Origin: Hedera helix
Lineage: Eukaryota > Streptophyta > Magnoliopsida > Apiales > Araliaceae
Assembly (NCBI GenBank): GCA_947179155.2
Contig: OX359283.1
Span: forward strand, 7,290,764-7,354,763
Direction: 5' to 3'
Length of the DNA stretch: 64,000 bases
Shown: piece by piece, positions 1 through 12,041 of the stretch
Position numbering within the stretch: the first letter of the stretch is position 1
How the letters are laid out: every line of letters starts with the position of its first letter
Translations under genes and position numbers: made by a program
The notes under the pieces: generated by a model
Databases searched by the model: none
Told to the model about the DNA's origin: nothing
Seen by the model: only the letters and a program-made list of their open reading frames with translations

Positions 1-246
1 CAGTAAGCACTTATCTTGACTGCTATACATCAAGATAGTATACATATATCTTTCACTTGAATCTTTATCCACACACTTACTGTAGAAATCTAGTTCGCCA
101 TAAGTCCTGTAGTGCCATTGTTAGTCTCCAGGGGTGAGCAGTGTAGGCTAAGAAAATCTTAGAACTCGGGTATGTGTCTACTTAAGGTAGACAGGGTAAT
201 TTAAGCGAAATGCTTTAAGAAAAAATCTTTTGATTAATTAGTTAAT
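1..246 (+). other. Probable leader of endogenous pararetrovirus arm
   Basis: This stretch lies directly upstream of the movement-protein-like frame that opens at 247. It has no coding potential I can recognise and no convincing tRNA-Met primer-binding site. The left junction with host DNA is outside the window. I assign it to the viral relic only by position. Confidence 0.3.
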
Positions 247-880
247 ATGAGTAGACTTTTTATATCTAGTTCATCTGTTAGTTCAAGATCAACAACTTTG
301 TCCTCAATCCCTGATATAGTTAATCAGAAAGAACATAATTATGACAATTTAAGTCAAGATTTCGGTAATTGGAACATATCTAATTTTTGACCAAAAGAAA
401 TTTACAAGTCAACTTTTTCTGATAATTTTAAATCAGATTACAATGTTAAAATTGTTGAAAAAGTTTATGCAAATAATAAAGAACATGAAAACTGTTCGTT
501 ATTAACAAATGAAGTAATTAAAAAACATAGACTTAAGGGATATAATTTTATCCATATAGGTCTAATTCAAGTTGCAGTAAAACTTTTAAGTATTAAAGGA
601 ATAAATTCGAGTATATTATTGTGTCTCCGAGATGCACGATATTTAAATTATGCACCGAGCATTTTAAGCATAATAGAGCATAGTCTACATAATGGACCTA
701 TCCATTTCAATTACTTTCCAGACTTTACATTAAGTCTAAGTGATCTACATTTATTAAAAGCATTAACTCTAAATATCAAGACAGTTGGAGAAATCACTCA
801 GATGATTGAAGGATCTTAAGCTCTTGCTTTGATATTTAGAATTTATTATAAAACAATAAAAAACAAATTTAAATGTTAAA
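247..880 (+). pseudogene. Caulimovirid movement-protein-like pseudogene (endogenous pararetrovirus)
   Basis: An ATG at 247 opens a frame that resembles the N-terminal movement-protein domain of plant pararetroviruses (Caulimoviridae, 30K-type), which acts at plasmodesmata in the live virus. The recognisable core lies at about 540-880 and includes the segments HIGLIQVAVK, LCLRDARYLNY and GPIHFNYFPDF, typical of the 30K fold. The frame has an in-frame TGA at 388-390 and a TAA at 817-819, after which similarity continues briefly, so it cannot make a full protein. It reads + whereas the protease-RT of the same kind of virus is on - from 3496, so the two are not in natural order. Genus is not determined. 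Seen: motifs and stops. Known: family. Inferred: integrated viral relic. Confidence 0.7.
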
Positions 881-1790
881 GCACTTAACAACAGTCCTAA
901 AGATAAGACTGTTTTAATTCAAAACAGTAATAGTGACGCCAATATCCAAGTCCCAAAAACTATTCTTTGGGGAGATATAAATCTCCCAAGACAATGGATA
1001 TTAGAGAATGAAATGCCCTAAAGGCCAGTTAATAGTAACATAAAGAACCTAGAAATATTAAACAATACCTAGACGATACAGTCAGAATAAGTTTTGATGA
1101 TTCAAGACTTAGAAGTTCTTTAGTAATAGAAGATGTTGCTAGTACTGTTGCATCGTTTAGAAAAGATTCGGAATTACTAAGTAAAACTACATTTCAAAAT
1201 ATAAAGTTAAAAGGAATCATAATGAAGGTCAGACTAGTTAACCTTGTTATAATAATTAATTTGTTAATCAATCTGATGATGATGAACACCAATTATCACC
1301 CACACAGTCAGATTTCGAAACAAAACTAATTCACCACCAACTTAGAGTTATACAAAAAGACTTTAAAGTTAAAGGAGAAAAATTAACTAATGATTTTAAT
1401 TCAAAAGAAAATAAAAATAAAAGACATTAATTCCATGAAAATCACAATGAAACTAATAGAGAAAAAATAGTTAAAAAATGGAAAAAAATTGTTTTAAAAG
1501 AAAATGTGAATATTACTTTTTATACCTGGTATGAAAAATATTATGATAAATATAATGTAATTACTAGAAGCTAATAGGTAAAAGAAGATAAGTCAAACAT
1601 TTCTTCTAGTCATCCACCTTTGAAAACAATTATTTTACCAATTAAAAACACATTTGTTGTTGCAAGTCCTTTTAAAATTTTAGATGGTAATAATGATAAT
1701 AAAAAAATAATTGAACAAAATAATTTTACTAACCATTACTTGGTAACATTAGGTAAACAGTTAGATAAAATTGAAAAAAATAAATAAAGA
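881..1790 (+). pseudogene. Decayed pararetroviral polyprotein region downstream of movement protein
   Basis: This Lys/Asn/Glu-rich coding-like sequence follows the movement-protein relic on the same strand. Short readable pieces occur in several frames (about 940-1000 and 1470-1560) with many stops between them. In caulimovirids the segment after the movement domain leads to the coat-protein region, and its position and composition agree. I see no coat-protein zinc knuckle, so the arm seems to end before it. The switch to the opposite-strand RNase H arm falls at about 1785-1795. Confidence 0.4.
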
Positions 1791-3496
1791 TAAAATCTCT
1801 TTTTTGATAGTAGAATAATTTACTTGTGTATTATCCCTTGCACGAGAATAAAAAGAAACAATTTGCTCAGGTGAATTAGGAGTTAGCCTTTTGTTTTAGA
1901 ATACCTCATAATTCAATTTCAGAGGCATCAGTTTCAATAATTTTGAATGCATCAGGATTAGATATGCCAAGATATGGAAGTGTCTTAACATGCAATTTGA
2001 TTTTTTGGATTATAGAAGTATGAATATTAGTCCAAGGTAGAGGATTATTTTGTAAGCGTTCAAGTAATGGCTTACAGATTCTTCTCAAATTTTTATAGAA
2101 TTCTCCTATATAGTTGAGGGAACCTAAAAATCTTTGAAGCTGGGTTTTATCAATAATTTTGTCTGAGAATTTACTAGCAAATTGTATGGCTCTAGCAACA
2201 GACTGAATTTGACCATACTGAATAATATGACCATGGAATTTAACCTTTGTTTGGAATAGACAGAATTTTAACTGGGAAATAACTAATCCATTAGATTGAA
2301 CAGTTCAAAAGAATGAGTTTAAATGTTTTCAATGTTCTTCAATATAATTTAAAAAAATAAGAACATCATCAATATAAATAATGACAAAATGACTAAAAGG
2401 ATTTAGAATATCAGTCATTATATTCTGGAATTCACTAGGGGCATTTTTCAAACCAAAAGGGATGGCATTCCACTTATAATGACCGAAAGGGGTGGTAAAG
2501 GCTATCTTATACCTAGCCTTTTCATGGATCTTGATTTGCCAGAATCTACTCTTAAGGTCAAATATACTAAAGACAACTGTTTGTCATTATCTGTTAATTA
2601 AATCATTCTTATTAGGTAATGGATACCTAATTCATTCTAGAACTTTGTTTAATGGTTTATAATTAATAACTGAGCGAGGGGTTCCTCTTTCTATTTCAGT
2701 ATTTTTATTAACATAAAAAGCTGGGCAAGACCGGGGAGATTTACTTTTTTGAATTAGTCCTTTTTTTTTAATAAATCATCAATTTTATTTTTACAATAAT
2801 TCATTTGTTTATGATTCATCTGAATAGGTCTAGCCTTTGTAGGAATTAAATGCTCTTTAAATTCCTTAACATAAGGAAGCTTAACAATATGCTTTTTTCT
2901 ATGCCAAAATGCTTGAGGTAAATCTGAACAAATATTTTTTCTTAATAAATTATGAAATTCTTTTATTTTACTCTGAAGATTATTATCTTTTAACTGATCT
3001 TCAATTCTCTTATACCTAATTTCATCTTTTAGGTATTTTAAATGATTTGTCTTATTATTTAAGATATTTAAACTTTTGGAAATTGACTCATCTTGAATAA
3101 TCCTCAAATATTTACTCTTTGGTTTATTAATAAAGGAAAATATTACCTCTTGACCTAAGTGTTTACTAGTTAAACTATTTATATCAGTAGTAAAAGGGTA
3201 TAATAAATATATAAATGGTATTTCTAAAATAATCTTATATGTCATGTTTTTTTTATTAAAATAAAAGATGTTTCAAAATAAATATTATTTTGATAGATAT
3301 AAGCTTTAGGTAATTTATAATTTATATCCATTTTGCTTCCATTAGCCGAAGTCATTATTTCTGTAATTTTTACATAATACCTAGTTGAGATTAAACCTTT
3401 TTGAATACAATTCAAATCAGCCCCAGTGTCAACTAATGTTGAAATTTCTAAAGTAAAATAATTATAGTTAGATATCAAAAGAATTTTAGGTCCCAC
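1791..3496 (-). pseudogene. Caulimovirid protease-reverse transcriptase-RNase H pseudogene
   Basis: On the minus strand the order is aspartic protease, reverse transcriptase, RNase H, as in pararetroviral Pol. The protease segment (3242-3496) has the active-site motif DTGAD. The RT N-terminal part is 2754-3245. Further on are a GLKNAP-type motif (about 2438-2455) and the catalytic YIDD (2365-2376). RNase H begins with ETDAS (1921-1935) and similarity runs to about 1795. The piece is broken: the protease and RT frames overlap with a frame change near 3243, the frame changes again near 2750, and stops interrupt the RT body and RNase H. No integrase is present, which separates it from Ty3/gypsy. 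It is an old integrated copy with no capacity to act. Confidence 0.85.
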
Positions 3497-3529
3497 CTCT
3501 TTAATTTAACATTTGGGTTCCCTCCTTAC

Positions 3530-3592
<63 letters not shown>

Positions 3593-3650
3593 GTGATATT
3601 CTTGGGTCCCACCCTTTAGTTTAGCAATTGAGTTTTCATTTTATTACTTC
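3481..3650. repeat. Diverged direct repeat flanking a TA microsatellite
   Basis: A block of roughly 50 bp beginning at GGTCCCACC (3489) recurs after the TA tract starting at GGGTCCCACC (about 3606), with matching bases for the next 40 positions. The first copy belongs to the start of the protease arm of the viral relic. The second is outside the recognised coding part. It could be a remnant of a second viral copy or a duplication made at integration. Confidence 0.45.
3532..3588. repeat. TA dinucleotide microsatellite
   Basis: About 28 uninterrupted TA units directly next to the outer end of the protease-RT arm of the viral relic. Endogenous caulimovirids in plants have been reported to lie in or beside TA repeats, which fits. 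Confidence 0.95.
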
Positions 3651-3735
3651 TTAGGCTAACGAAATGGTCTCAAACATATAAACAAGTTATGTTTCTTACG
3701 GCCCCATATATATATTCTCTTAGTTGCTACAATAG

Positions 3736-3737
<2 letters not shown>

Positions 3738-3792
<55 letters not shown>
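3738..3792. repeat. TA dinucleotide microsatellite
   Basis: About 27 TA units, the second long TA tract within 250 bp of the viral relic. Confidence 0.95.
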
Positions 3793-3795
<3 letters not shown>

Positions 3796-4446
3796 CAATC
3801 AATAAACATATCTTACTACACACTTTGAGCTACAACATGGCTAACACAGTTTTTGCGCTTTAAATAATTAATTCAATTAAGCATTAATTAAATTACCCCA
3901 TCAATTAATTACCCACTCCTTATTAATTAATAACATGGGTAATTTATTATAATATCTAAATATTATTCGCCACACATTAATTAAGTTAATTACTTAATTA
4001 ATTAAACTTTTAGCCTGGCATTCCAAAGCCATCATTTAATCTAGTTAATTATTTACATAATTTTAACCCATATTCCATATATTTATACATTTACTAACAC
4101 TAGCAAGGTTAAAGCGCCTAACAATGGTTTATTCTCATCAAGATACATTTATTCATGTGTCCATCTTTCTTTTCCCAACCACAAACTCAAGCATGGTTAG
4201 GGTTTCTCCATCTTTTTCTAAGCTAGGGTTAAGCCATTAACTCTACTTTAGTTAACTCTCTACACTTCTACTACTAGCCCATCACTTCCTTTCTTTTTCT
4301 CTTGTTTCTACCAATGTTCCTTAGATTCCAAGGGAAGCTTTAAGCTTCACTTGGCCTCCCAACTCAGTCGAAAATGGGGCCCACAAGGCCCCAAAATGCT
4401 TCAAATTTTCCTTTTTCTTTTTGTTGATTAAATGTGTGTGTGTGTG

Positions 4447-4499
<53 letters not shown>

Positions 4500-5430
4500 A
4501 TACATATATGCATATACGCCATATTCACCACCAATTGGGCTAGGGGTTGGGCTTAATAATTAAATAATTGGTTCTTTAATTATCCTACACTGGATTCCTA
4601 GCATTAATTGTTTGACCACACTAATAAATCTCTACAAGTGTTGTTAGTGTATAAACATTGAACTTATTAAATTAATTCATTGGGCTACATTATTAATAAC
4701 TACATTACTTGTAATTATTATTACAAATTAGGCTCCTCACATATTTATCTTGGGTGGTTGGTTGGACTTAAACCAACACAAGGCCTTGCTTATGTATTCC
4801 CCATTTATTATATTGGGTTATCTTGAACTTTATTTTTTAACTTGATAAATAAGTTAATTACTTAATTAATTAACTCCTTATTGTTGCCATTTAAGACAAC
4901 TTCTAACCTTCATTCTTACTATCATAACTTTAATTCATAGCTCATATAATTAAATTAAATTAATTATACTACATGACTTTCCTTCTTACTCCATATTTAA
5001 CTAATTAATTTCTAAGTTTTGTTAAGTATTAATTTACTCATTTTCTTATTTGGCTAAAGAGCACAACTCTAGGTATATATATGTATCTATATACCGACCA
5101 TAAATTCTTAATTTATTTCTTTAATAAATCTCAAACATACATTATTATAAGATTTCTTATATAATCTATTTCGTTGAATATTCTTATCAATCTTTTAAAG
5201 GTATTATATTACCTTACTTTTATATACCTCCAAGTATAAATATTAGTCATTTCTAGGTTTTGAATTTTCATAACCTGTGATTACACACATTTAATTCCTA
5301 ACGCATAACTTAGGTTAAATGTTTACTTATTTCTCTATACACTTTTTTCCTCCAACCTAGGTTTTTCTATTTTAACCCTTATTCATATTTGTTTCCATTT
5401 TTGAATCTCATAAATATCCGGGATATTACA
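3793..5430 (-). mobile_element. Ty3/gypsy LTR fragment, minus orientation, left end missing
   Basis: The right edge reads ...CGGGATATTACA, which on the minus strand is a TGTAATATCC LTR start, the same style as the LTR start on the minus strand at 18711. The body is AT-rich with LTR-like non-coding composition (for example around 4530-4600) and no coding sequence. No matching left end is present near 3500-3790, so the fragment is truncated, apparently at the TA tracts. Lineage is inferred from the terminus only. Confidence 0.45.
4433..4498. repeat. Compound (TG)n(TA)n microsatellite
   Basis: About 11 TG units run into about 20 TA units. Confidence 0.95.
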
Positions 5431-5840
5431 TTCACCCATACTTACAAGAATTTTTTTCTCGAAATTACATCATACATATCTCTACTCATTCTATTCAACA
5501 TGACTAGGTTTCACATCATTATTTAATTCATCATATTTGATTTCTTCTCATTTTACTAACTACCCTCTTATTTTCTTCTCTAAGGATCTCTCTTCGATCA
5601 TTTGATTTTATGATCACTCTTCTCTAAGAAGTTCATACTTCTACCAATAAAATTCTAAAATATTGGAATATCTTTCCAGAATCTTCAAAAATTGTTCAAT
5701 AATTATGAAGGAGCTTAAAGAAATAAGAAATAAAATATTCCTTTAAAACCTTTGCTTTTATGACTGAGGGGTCATAAAGAACATGAATTGTGTACTAGGT
5801 TAACAAGTATTTTTACTGTAACTTTTAGTAGTGATATAAA
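5431..5840. other. Unassigned AT-rich spacer
   Basis: About 400 bp between the LTR fragment and the first readable Gag segment. No gene, terminal repeat or tandem array is evident. It may be the leader of the Tat-type relic that follows, but I see no primer-binding site. Confidence 0.3.
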
Positions 5841-6560
5841 ATTCGTGGTCATTATAAACAATGCAAGTATGCCTATTAATCAGGTAGCAGAGATTGTCAG
5901 AGATATCTGTAGACCTAATAATGTTTCCCATAAGACCAACATACAGAAAGCTATATCCTGAATGGATTTAACCTGGCGCATGAATTCCATAGAGGCTTTA
6001 AAATGCTTGATTTAATCTTCTTCTCAAGTGATGGAGGTCAATCCACCATTGAACATATCGGGAGGTTCACCTTCTAATGTGGGGAATTAGGAAATGACGG
6101 ATTTATGAAGTTAAGGATGTTTGCTAGTTCATTGACTAGAACAACCTTTACATGATATATCAATTTACCCCCAAATTCTACACGTTCATGACAAGCTATG
6201 AAAGAACAATTTCATGCTCAATTTTATAGGGCAGAGCCTGAAATATCTATTGTGGATTTATTTAAATTGAAATGAAGGCCTGATGATCCTATTAAATCCT
6301 TCTTAGAAAGGTTTAAAAAGCTTAAAAATAGATGCCCAGTGCAACTAAGAGAGTCTTAAATGGCAGACCTAGCCTTAAGAGGTTTGAGTTTGGAACTTAG
6401 AAAGAAATTTAATGGCCATATGTTTAGAGACATATGTGAACTTGGGACTAGGGTCAATAAGTTTGAAAATCTGATGAAAGAGAAAGCAAAGGAAAAATTC
6501 TTCCATGGGAACCTATTACATTAACCCAAATCATTGTGCTACTGTAGATGTTGACCCTGC
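5841..6560 (+). pseudogene. Decayed Ty3/gypsy gag, Tat/Ogre-like
   Basis: Pieces in two plus-strand frames read as the capsid region of a plant Ty3/gypsy Gag. Examples are a GDDGF/RMFASSLT-type block at about 6100-6150 followed by a Trp-Tyr motif, a QFHAQFYR block near 6210, and PDDPIKSFLERF near 6282-6320. The order and spacing match Retrotrans_gag domains of the Tat lineage. Stops and frame changes interrupt it every 30-80 codons. It is the oldest-looking coding relic on the left side and is followed by the duplicated segment at 6906-7235. Confidence 0.55.
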
Positions 6561-6597
6561 CTTACTAGACAAATTATTTAAATAATTATGCAAGACT

Positions 6598-6905
6598 ATG
6601 AACACACCTGACGATGATTACAATTCGTTAAATAATGTAAAGCTTGATGTTGCCATAGTGGTATGCAAAAATCCATTGTTTGTGACCATATGTCAAAAAC
6701 TAACTCTTTTGGTTAATTATGTGTTATGCCTAACAAGAAGAATAAGGATGCCAAGAAACAATATATATTTGATGTCTTAAGGGTTGATGAAATATTTTGA
6801 ATACCTAATGAAATTAAAATTCATAAAGTTTATGAATAATAATAAGGGGTTGTCAGAAAAAAAAAATTAAAGGAAAAGATTTATGTGAATGACACCAATC
6901 TTTTA
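6598..6905 (+). other. Gag linker relic
   Basis: An open stretch of 60 codons (6598-6780) rich in Asp, Asn and Val lies between the capsid-like relic and the duplicated zinc-region segment. I do not recognise it on its own and take it as part of the same decayed gag. Confidence 0.25.
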
Positions 6906-7235
6906 GACATTCCACTGTTAATTGTTTACACTTTAAAAATATTATCCAAGATAATACTGATAAGAGTTTGTTACCATTTGTTGATAAATAAGATGAAGCC
7001 GTGGAGGTTGATTGGCAACCCTTCCCAAAGGTTGTAGAAGTAGTCGTGGAATTGGCAAATCTTGCCTTACGACATTCCATTATTAATTGTTTACACTTTA
7101 AAAATATTATCCAACATAATACTGACAAGAGTTTGTTACCATTTGTTGATAAACAAGATGATGCCATGGAGGTTGATTGACAACCCTTCCCAAAGGTTCT
7201 AGAAGTAGTCGTGGAATTGGAAAATCTTGCCTCAC
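6906..7235 (+). repeat. Tandem duplication of 165 bp in the C-terminal gag relic
   Basis: Two adjacent copies start at 6906 and 7071 (GACATTCCA in both). They match over most of their length, with substitutions and no large gap. The unit is 55 codons, so the duplication preserves frame. On the plus strand each copy encodes a segment with HS..NCLHFKNIIQ, the kind of His-Cys region that ends Gag in Tat-type elements. One copy has TAA, the other TGA, at different places, so the two decayed separately after the duplication. Confidence 0.8.
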
Positions 7236-8044
7236 TAAAAGGTAAGAAAAAATCGAAAATGGCATAGTAAGGCACCTTTCTCGTCAGGTCATACAAGTAG
7301 GGTGCTCATTGGTTTTCTGTGCTGAATATATCAAAAAGGTTCAGATGCCCACAAAAGGGCATCCTACCGCTAGGGAGTCTGCCAGCTAGTGGCATAAGAT
7401 GAAAAGATAAAAAAAATTCCATACCACCAGGATGGTTAAACCACCAATTTTATAGCCGAGGAGATGACATCAGGTTCAACACCCCAAGTTCCCCAAACCT
7501 CCAAGTTATGAACCGATGACTTGAACCCAAAAGAAGAGCCAAAAGAAAGTACAGTGGTACCTACCCCAAAACCTAGTGAGGTAATTTAGAAGTACAACAA
7601 TCCCACTAGAAGGAGTGATGAAGAAAAATAATGAACTGATGAGACAAGCTATCCTAAAAGAAATAAAGAAATCTGTCAAGTATTAGATGAAAACAAACAA
7701 GGACCAGACACCCATGGACCTTAAGGAAGGGAAATGACCATGGAGGATGGATCAACATTAATTATGGTTGGCAAACTGGATGTTTCAGAGACACCACAAC
7801 AAGTTGTGGTCTTAGATCTATTTTAAGAACGTTTTGACTTCATTTTTTAGTTTTTCTCTCTATTTTTCTCTTTCTCCCCTTTTTTCTCTCTTTCTTTCTC
7901 CTTCTCGCAAAAAATGGATCAAAATGGCCTTAAAAAACCAAGCCTAGGTTGGCGCCACCATGGTGACTCCCTGGGGCCTCCATTTTGACTCTATCCTGTG
8001 GACCCTGCCTGCTTCTTTTTTGTCTTGTGTACTTAAATGGTCAT
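7236..8044. other. Decayed sequence between Tat-type gag and chromovirus LTR
   Basis: Coding-like but stop-riddled plus-strand text to about 7800, then a pyrimidine-rich tract (about 7853-7905) and a GC-richer block (7930-8020) of unknown origin. The chromovirus 5' LTR begins at 8045. I see no intact gene. Confidence 0.3.
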
Positions 8045-11000
8045 TGTAATAACCAAGAATTTTGAGTTACATTATAAATAAAATTGAGAATTTAATTTCT
8101 AATTAAGTGAATTATTTTGTGAATTAATTTAAACCTTTACATGGTGGTTTGACTATTTGACTATTCAGTTAATTTAATTAAAGAAAGTCCAAATAATGGA
8201 TTTATAAATTAACGGACTAACCTAAGAATTATTGATATCAAGGGATTTATAGGTTATGAATCCCTAATTAAATATTCAATTAAAATTTGAACATGACAAG
8301 TCAAATTGGATTATATAATTAAATTAAATTTAATTACTAAATGGTCCAGTAATTATTTTAAAAACAAGTTTAAGATGAATTAAAAAGAATAATTGACTTG
8401 TAGGTTATATTATGTGATTTAATGTTTAATTAAACTAGTATAATATTTTATTTAAATGGGAGACTAGTAAATTATTTTTATTGGCCCATGTTGGTGAATT
8501 AATTTAATGATCTAGTGGTCCAAACAAAATGAAATGCAAGCCCAAATATTGACCTAATTGAACAAGCTTCTAGAAGACTTAAATTGTAAAATTGTGCAAT
8601 AAAATAAATGAAAAATCAAGGGATTTTTGGGAGAGGCCGGTGATTTTGGGCAAGGGATCCACTTGGATTTCAAAAATCTATCAAATTGATTGCTTGAGGT
8701 AATGTGTGGATCAATTAACTAATTTGCTAGCGTTTGTGAGAAATTTGATGTCCATTCCATAGATATATGTGATATATGTATAAAATCCTAGGCCTATAAA
8801 TGACAAACCATAGTTCATTTGAAAGGGTTACAAAAATATTGCAAGAGTTCTCTATATTGAGTGTTAATGAGTTAACTAGGTGAGTGAGTGATTTTAGAGA
8901 GTTCTTTAGTGAGTTACTATCGATTCAAGCTATAATTCCTCAAGGAGGTGTTCTTGGATGTCATTACACTTCATAACCTATTTTGAAAAACAAAGAAAAC
9001 AAGCCATCAAGAGCAAAATGTATAACACCCACTCAAAACCTAGCTTGTATGCTTTTCTTTGTGTCTAATATGATTTCTATGGTAAAAAAAGTATTTTCAA
9101 GCTCTAAATGTTTAAATCCATGCCATAGTGATAGATATTTTGTTTACCAAGAATATTTATATGTGTTTGTATTGAAAAGTTTAGCAAAAAGTATGAAAAT
9201 AATTTTTACCAACGGAACCCTAAGCGAACGTGTGATTCAGAGCTTTACATTTTGAAACCTCCATGTTGTATGTGTGATTTTCTTTCTTTATATGCTAGGT
9301 ATGTAAGCTAAGAGTGAAAACTAGTTGAAATCATGTCAAAAGGTTTTAAAATGAGTGAGTTGTGATATTTGGAACCAAATGAGTTCACTGTCAAACCCTA
9401 ATGCACAATAGTCCACTTTAAGACTATTTTTCGTGACCTAAAAATGTCCAAAACTATATTTCAATGATGGAATCTTGTAGTACAAGAAGATACGAATCCA
9501 ACAAGACCAATTTGAGGTCATTTAAATTTATAGATTTTATTTTATTCAAGTTTGTGGAAAGGAAGTAAAAGTTAAAAAACAAATCATAAGCTAAACTACA
9601 TTTTGCATAATAATTTGGGGAGGCAAGTGCCTAGGCGCCTTTGCCAGCACTCTTGGGTACCTAGGCTCCTAAGATGATGCCCTTTGATGATCCATTTTGG
9701 GTCCGGGTCGGTTTAGGTCGATTCGGGTCGGTTTTAATAAATTAAACATGTCGTAAAATATTTTAAATATTAATATAATTAATATGGGACCCAAATGAAT
9801 TTAAATATTTATAAATAAAATAAATTAATAATATTTAAGGTAATTAATTATTATTTAAATAAAATAATAATTAAAATTAATTAATTAATTATTGTTTAAT
9901 GGCTATTAAATAATAAATAAAGGGAATTAAAAATAATTCATTATTTATTATTTAATTATTATTAAATAATAAATAAAGGAAATTAATAATAATTATTATG
10001 AATTAAAAATAATTAAATTAATTAATATTTAATTAATATTAAATAATAAATATAGCATTTAATATCATCAATTAATATTTAAATGATGAATAAAGTTAAT
10101 AAAATAATAATTTATTATTTAATTAATATTAGATAATAAATAAGGGTAATAGTTAATAAATTATTATTTAATTAATATTAAATAATAATTAAATAGGAAT
10201 AAAGTTAATGATTTAATTATTTATTATTTAACTAACATTAAATAATAAGTAAAGATAATTAATTATTATTTACTTAACCTTAAATAATAATTAAAAAGGT
10301 TAATATTAATAAACTAATTATTTATTATTTAATTAAGATTAAATAATATATAAGGATGAATAATTAATTAATTATTATTTAATTAAAGATTAAATAATAA
10401 TTAAAAGAGAATATAGTTAACAAAATAATTTATAGACTTTAATCAATTAATTATTGTTCAATAATAATTAAGGATAATTAACATTTATTATTTAAAATAA
10501 TTTTTAAGAATAAATGAGGTAATGAAACACTTATAATAAATTGTTTAAGAGTTTAATTAATTATATAAAGATGTCTAAAGCATACCTAATTCAATACTAC
10601 TTAAAGAGAAGTAATATTTGACGGTTAAATCATTTACCTAAATACAACTATGTGTAAATTATATGAAATTTCTTGCAATATTCTATGTAATGATCATCGG
10701 TGATTGAATGCTAGGTAAATAGTAAACTTAAATGTTTAAGTGCATAATTATATGTTATATTAATTGATAGGCTAACGTTATCAATGTTAGGTCTTTCAAA
10801 GGGAGTCTAATTAATCTGAACTAGCAGTACGTTGCGAACAAGATAAGTTTCAACCTTACTCAAATTTATGTTGAGCAAGTTTCATAACTCAAACTCGAGT
10901 TAATATTTTTCAATCATGTTAATGGTTTAATGTTTGTCAATTACTCCACATCCATGATAGTTATTGATATTCGCACTTGGTGCACTTGAATTCATGTTCT

Positions 11001-11786
11001 ATTATTGAACTATAAAATATTTAAATTCTTCATTCATGAACTGTTTAAAGAATTGGTTTATGCCATTTATTCGGCTAGACATACATATGTTAATATTTTT
11101 AAAAAAATATCCAAACTAGTAGTTGGTACTGAATCTTGGACTGGGAGCGCAACCTTTGATAAGGGGAATATAAGTGTCGATTATCCGATGCGTTAGAGTT
11201 TAATGTAATACATACACATGGTGTACAAGAGGTTGATCCCCTCAAGTACAAACTGATAGGTTAAAATACAAAAAGGGTCAATCAAATGATTGATTTCTTG
11301 GAAATGTTCATCGTCTATTTGATTACTTAGCAGTAAATAATCAATATTCATTTTTCATTAGAACTTTGATTATATTGTTTAGTTATTTTAAATCATTGAT
11401 TTATTTGATTTCCATTCATATTCATTCATGATATACCTTCATTATTTATTTTAAACTTACTGAGCAAAGTAGTTTCTCACTCTTGCTATTTCATGAACTA
11501 ATTGCAGTTAAACCTGAGCATTCCAAGAAGTACAAGGGAAAACTTTAGGAATAGTTGTTATTACTATTCTGTTTTGTAAATCATGATCCCTTTTGTATTA
11601 CTAGGATATTATTGAAGTATTATGTTTAAGGTTTAAGACCTTGAGATTAGTGAGACTATGTATTAAGGAACAACGTATGTTTATTTATTTTCGCATTAGT
11701 ATTAAATGTTGTTTAGTGATGATTACATGTATGTTTGCATGAGCACCAAATCCGAGGTATTGGTTCCTGAATTTGGGAGTGTTACA
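8045..11786 (+). mobile_element. 5' LTR of a Tekay/Del-like chromovirus relic
   Basis: The LTR starts TGTAATAACC at 8045 and ends ...GTGTTACA at 11786, immediately before a tRNA-Met-type primer site. At 3742 bp it is long, as usual for Tekay-type LTRs. It contains a GC-richer palindromic segment (about 9620-9660), then a long AT-rich array (9770-10520), then the late region with the sentence-like block GATCCCCTCAAGTA (about 11234). The same order occurs in the 3' LTR (19365-22834), but base identity between the two is low, so the pair is either very old or derived from two related copies. No clean target duplication is visible. The 90-codon open stretch inside (8983-9255) is not conserved in the other LTRs and I do not call it a gene. 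Confidence 0.75.
9770..10520. repeat. AT-only quasi-palindromic array in LTR
   Basis: About 750 bp consist almost only of A and T, built from permutations of TTATTTAATTAA and AATAATAAATAA, which are mutually complementary. The array sits just after the GC-richer segment of the LTR. Equivalent arrays occur at 21150-21870 and 25980-26640 in related LTRs. Confidence 0.8.
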
Positions 11787-11789
11787 GTT

Positions 11790-11801
11790 TTGTATCAGAG
11801 C
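11790..11801 (+). other. Primer-binding site, tRNA-iMet type
   Basis: TTGTATCAGAGC lies 3 bp after the LTR end and matches the common plant primer site TGGTATCAGAGC with one mismatch. It fixes the orientation and the 5' LTR boundary. Confidence 0.7.
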
Positions 11802-12041
11802 TATAGGTTATAAACTTTAGGAATGCAAAACCTAGGTTATAACTTTAGAATTAAACTCGTATAGAGTACGCTAGGTGGATGGGTCGAGGAGATCCATTGA
11901 GTCAAGTTTTGTTTGGAGGTGAATTGTGGAAATTCATTGAGCCGATGTTGTACATAATGAAATATTATTTCATTTCATCAATGAATATATTTTATTGTGA
12001 TACTGAGATGTTGTTGTTTTGTCTATTATTGTGTCTGTAGG

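Noticed and set aside
8983..9255. 90-codon open stretch as a host gene
   Set aside because: It lies inside the chromovirus 5' LTR, is absent from the related LTRs and has no recognisable domain.
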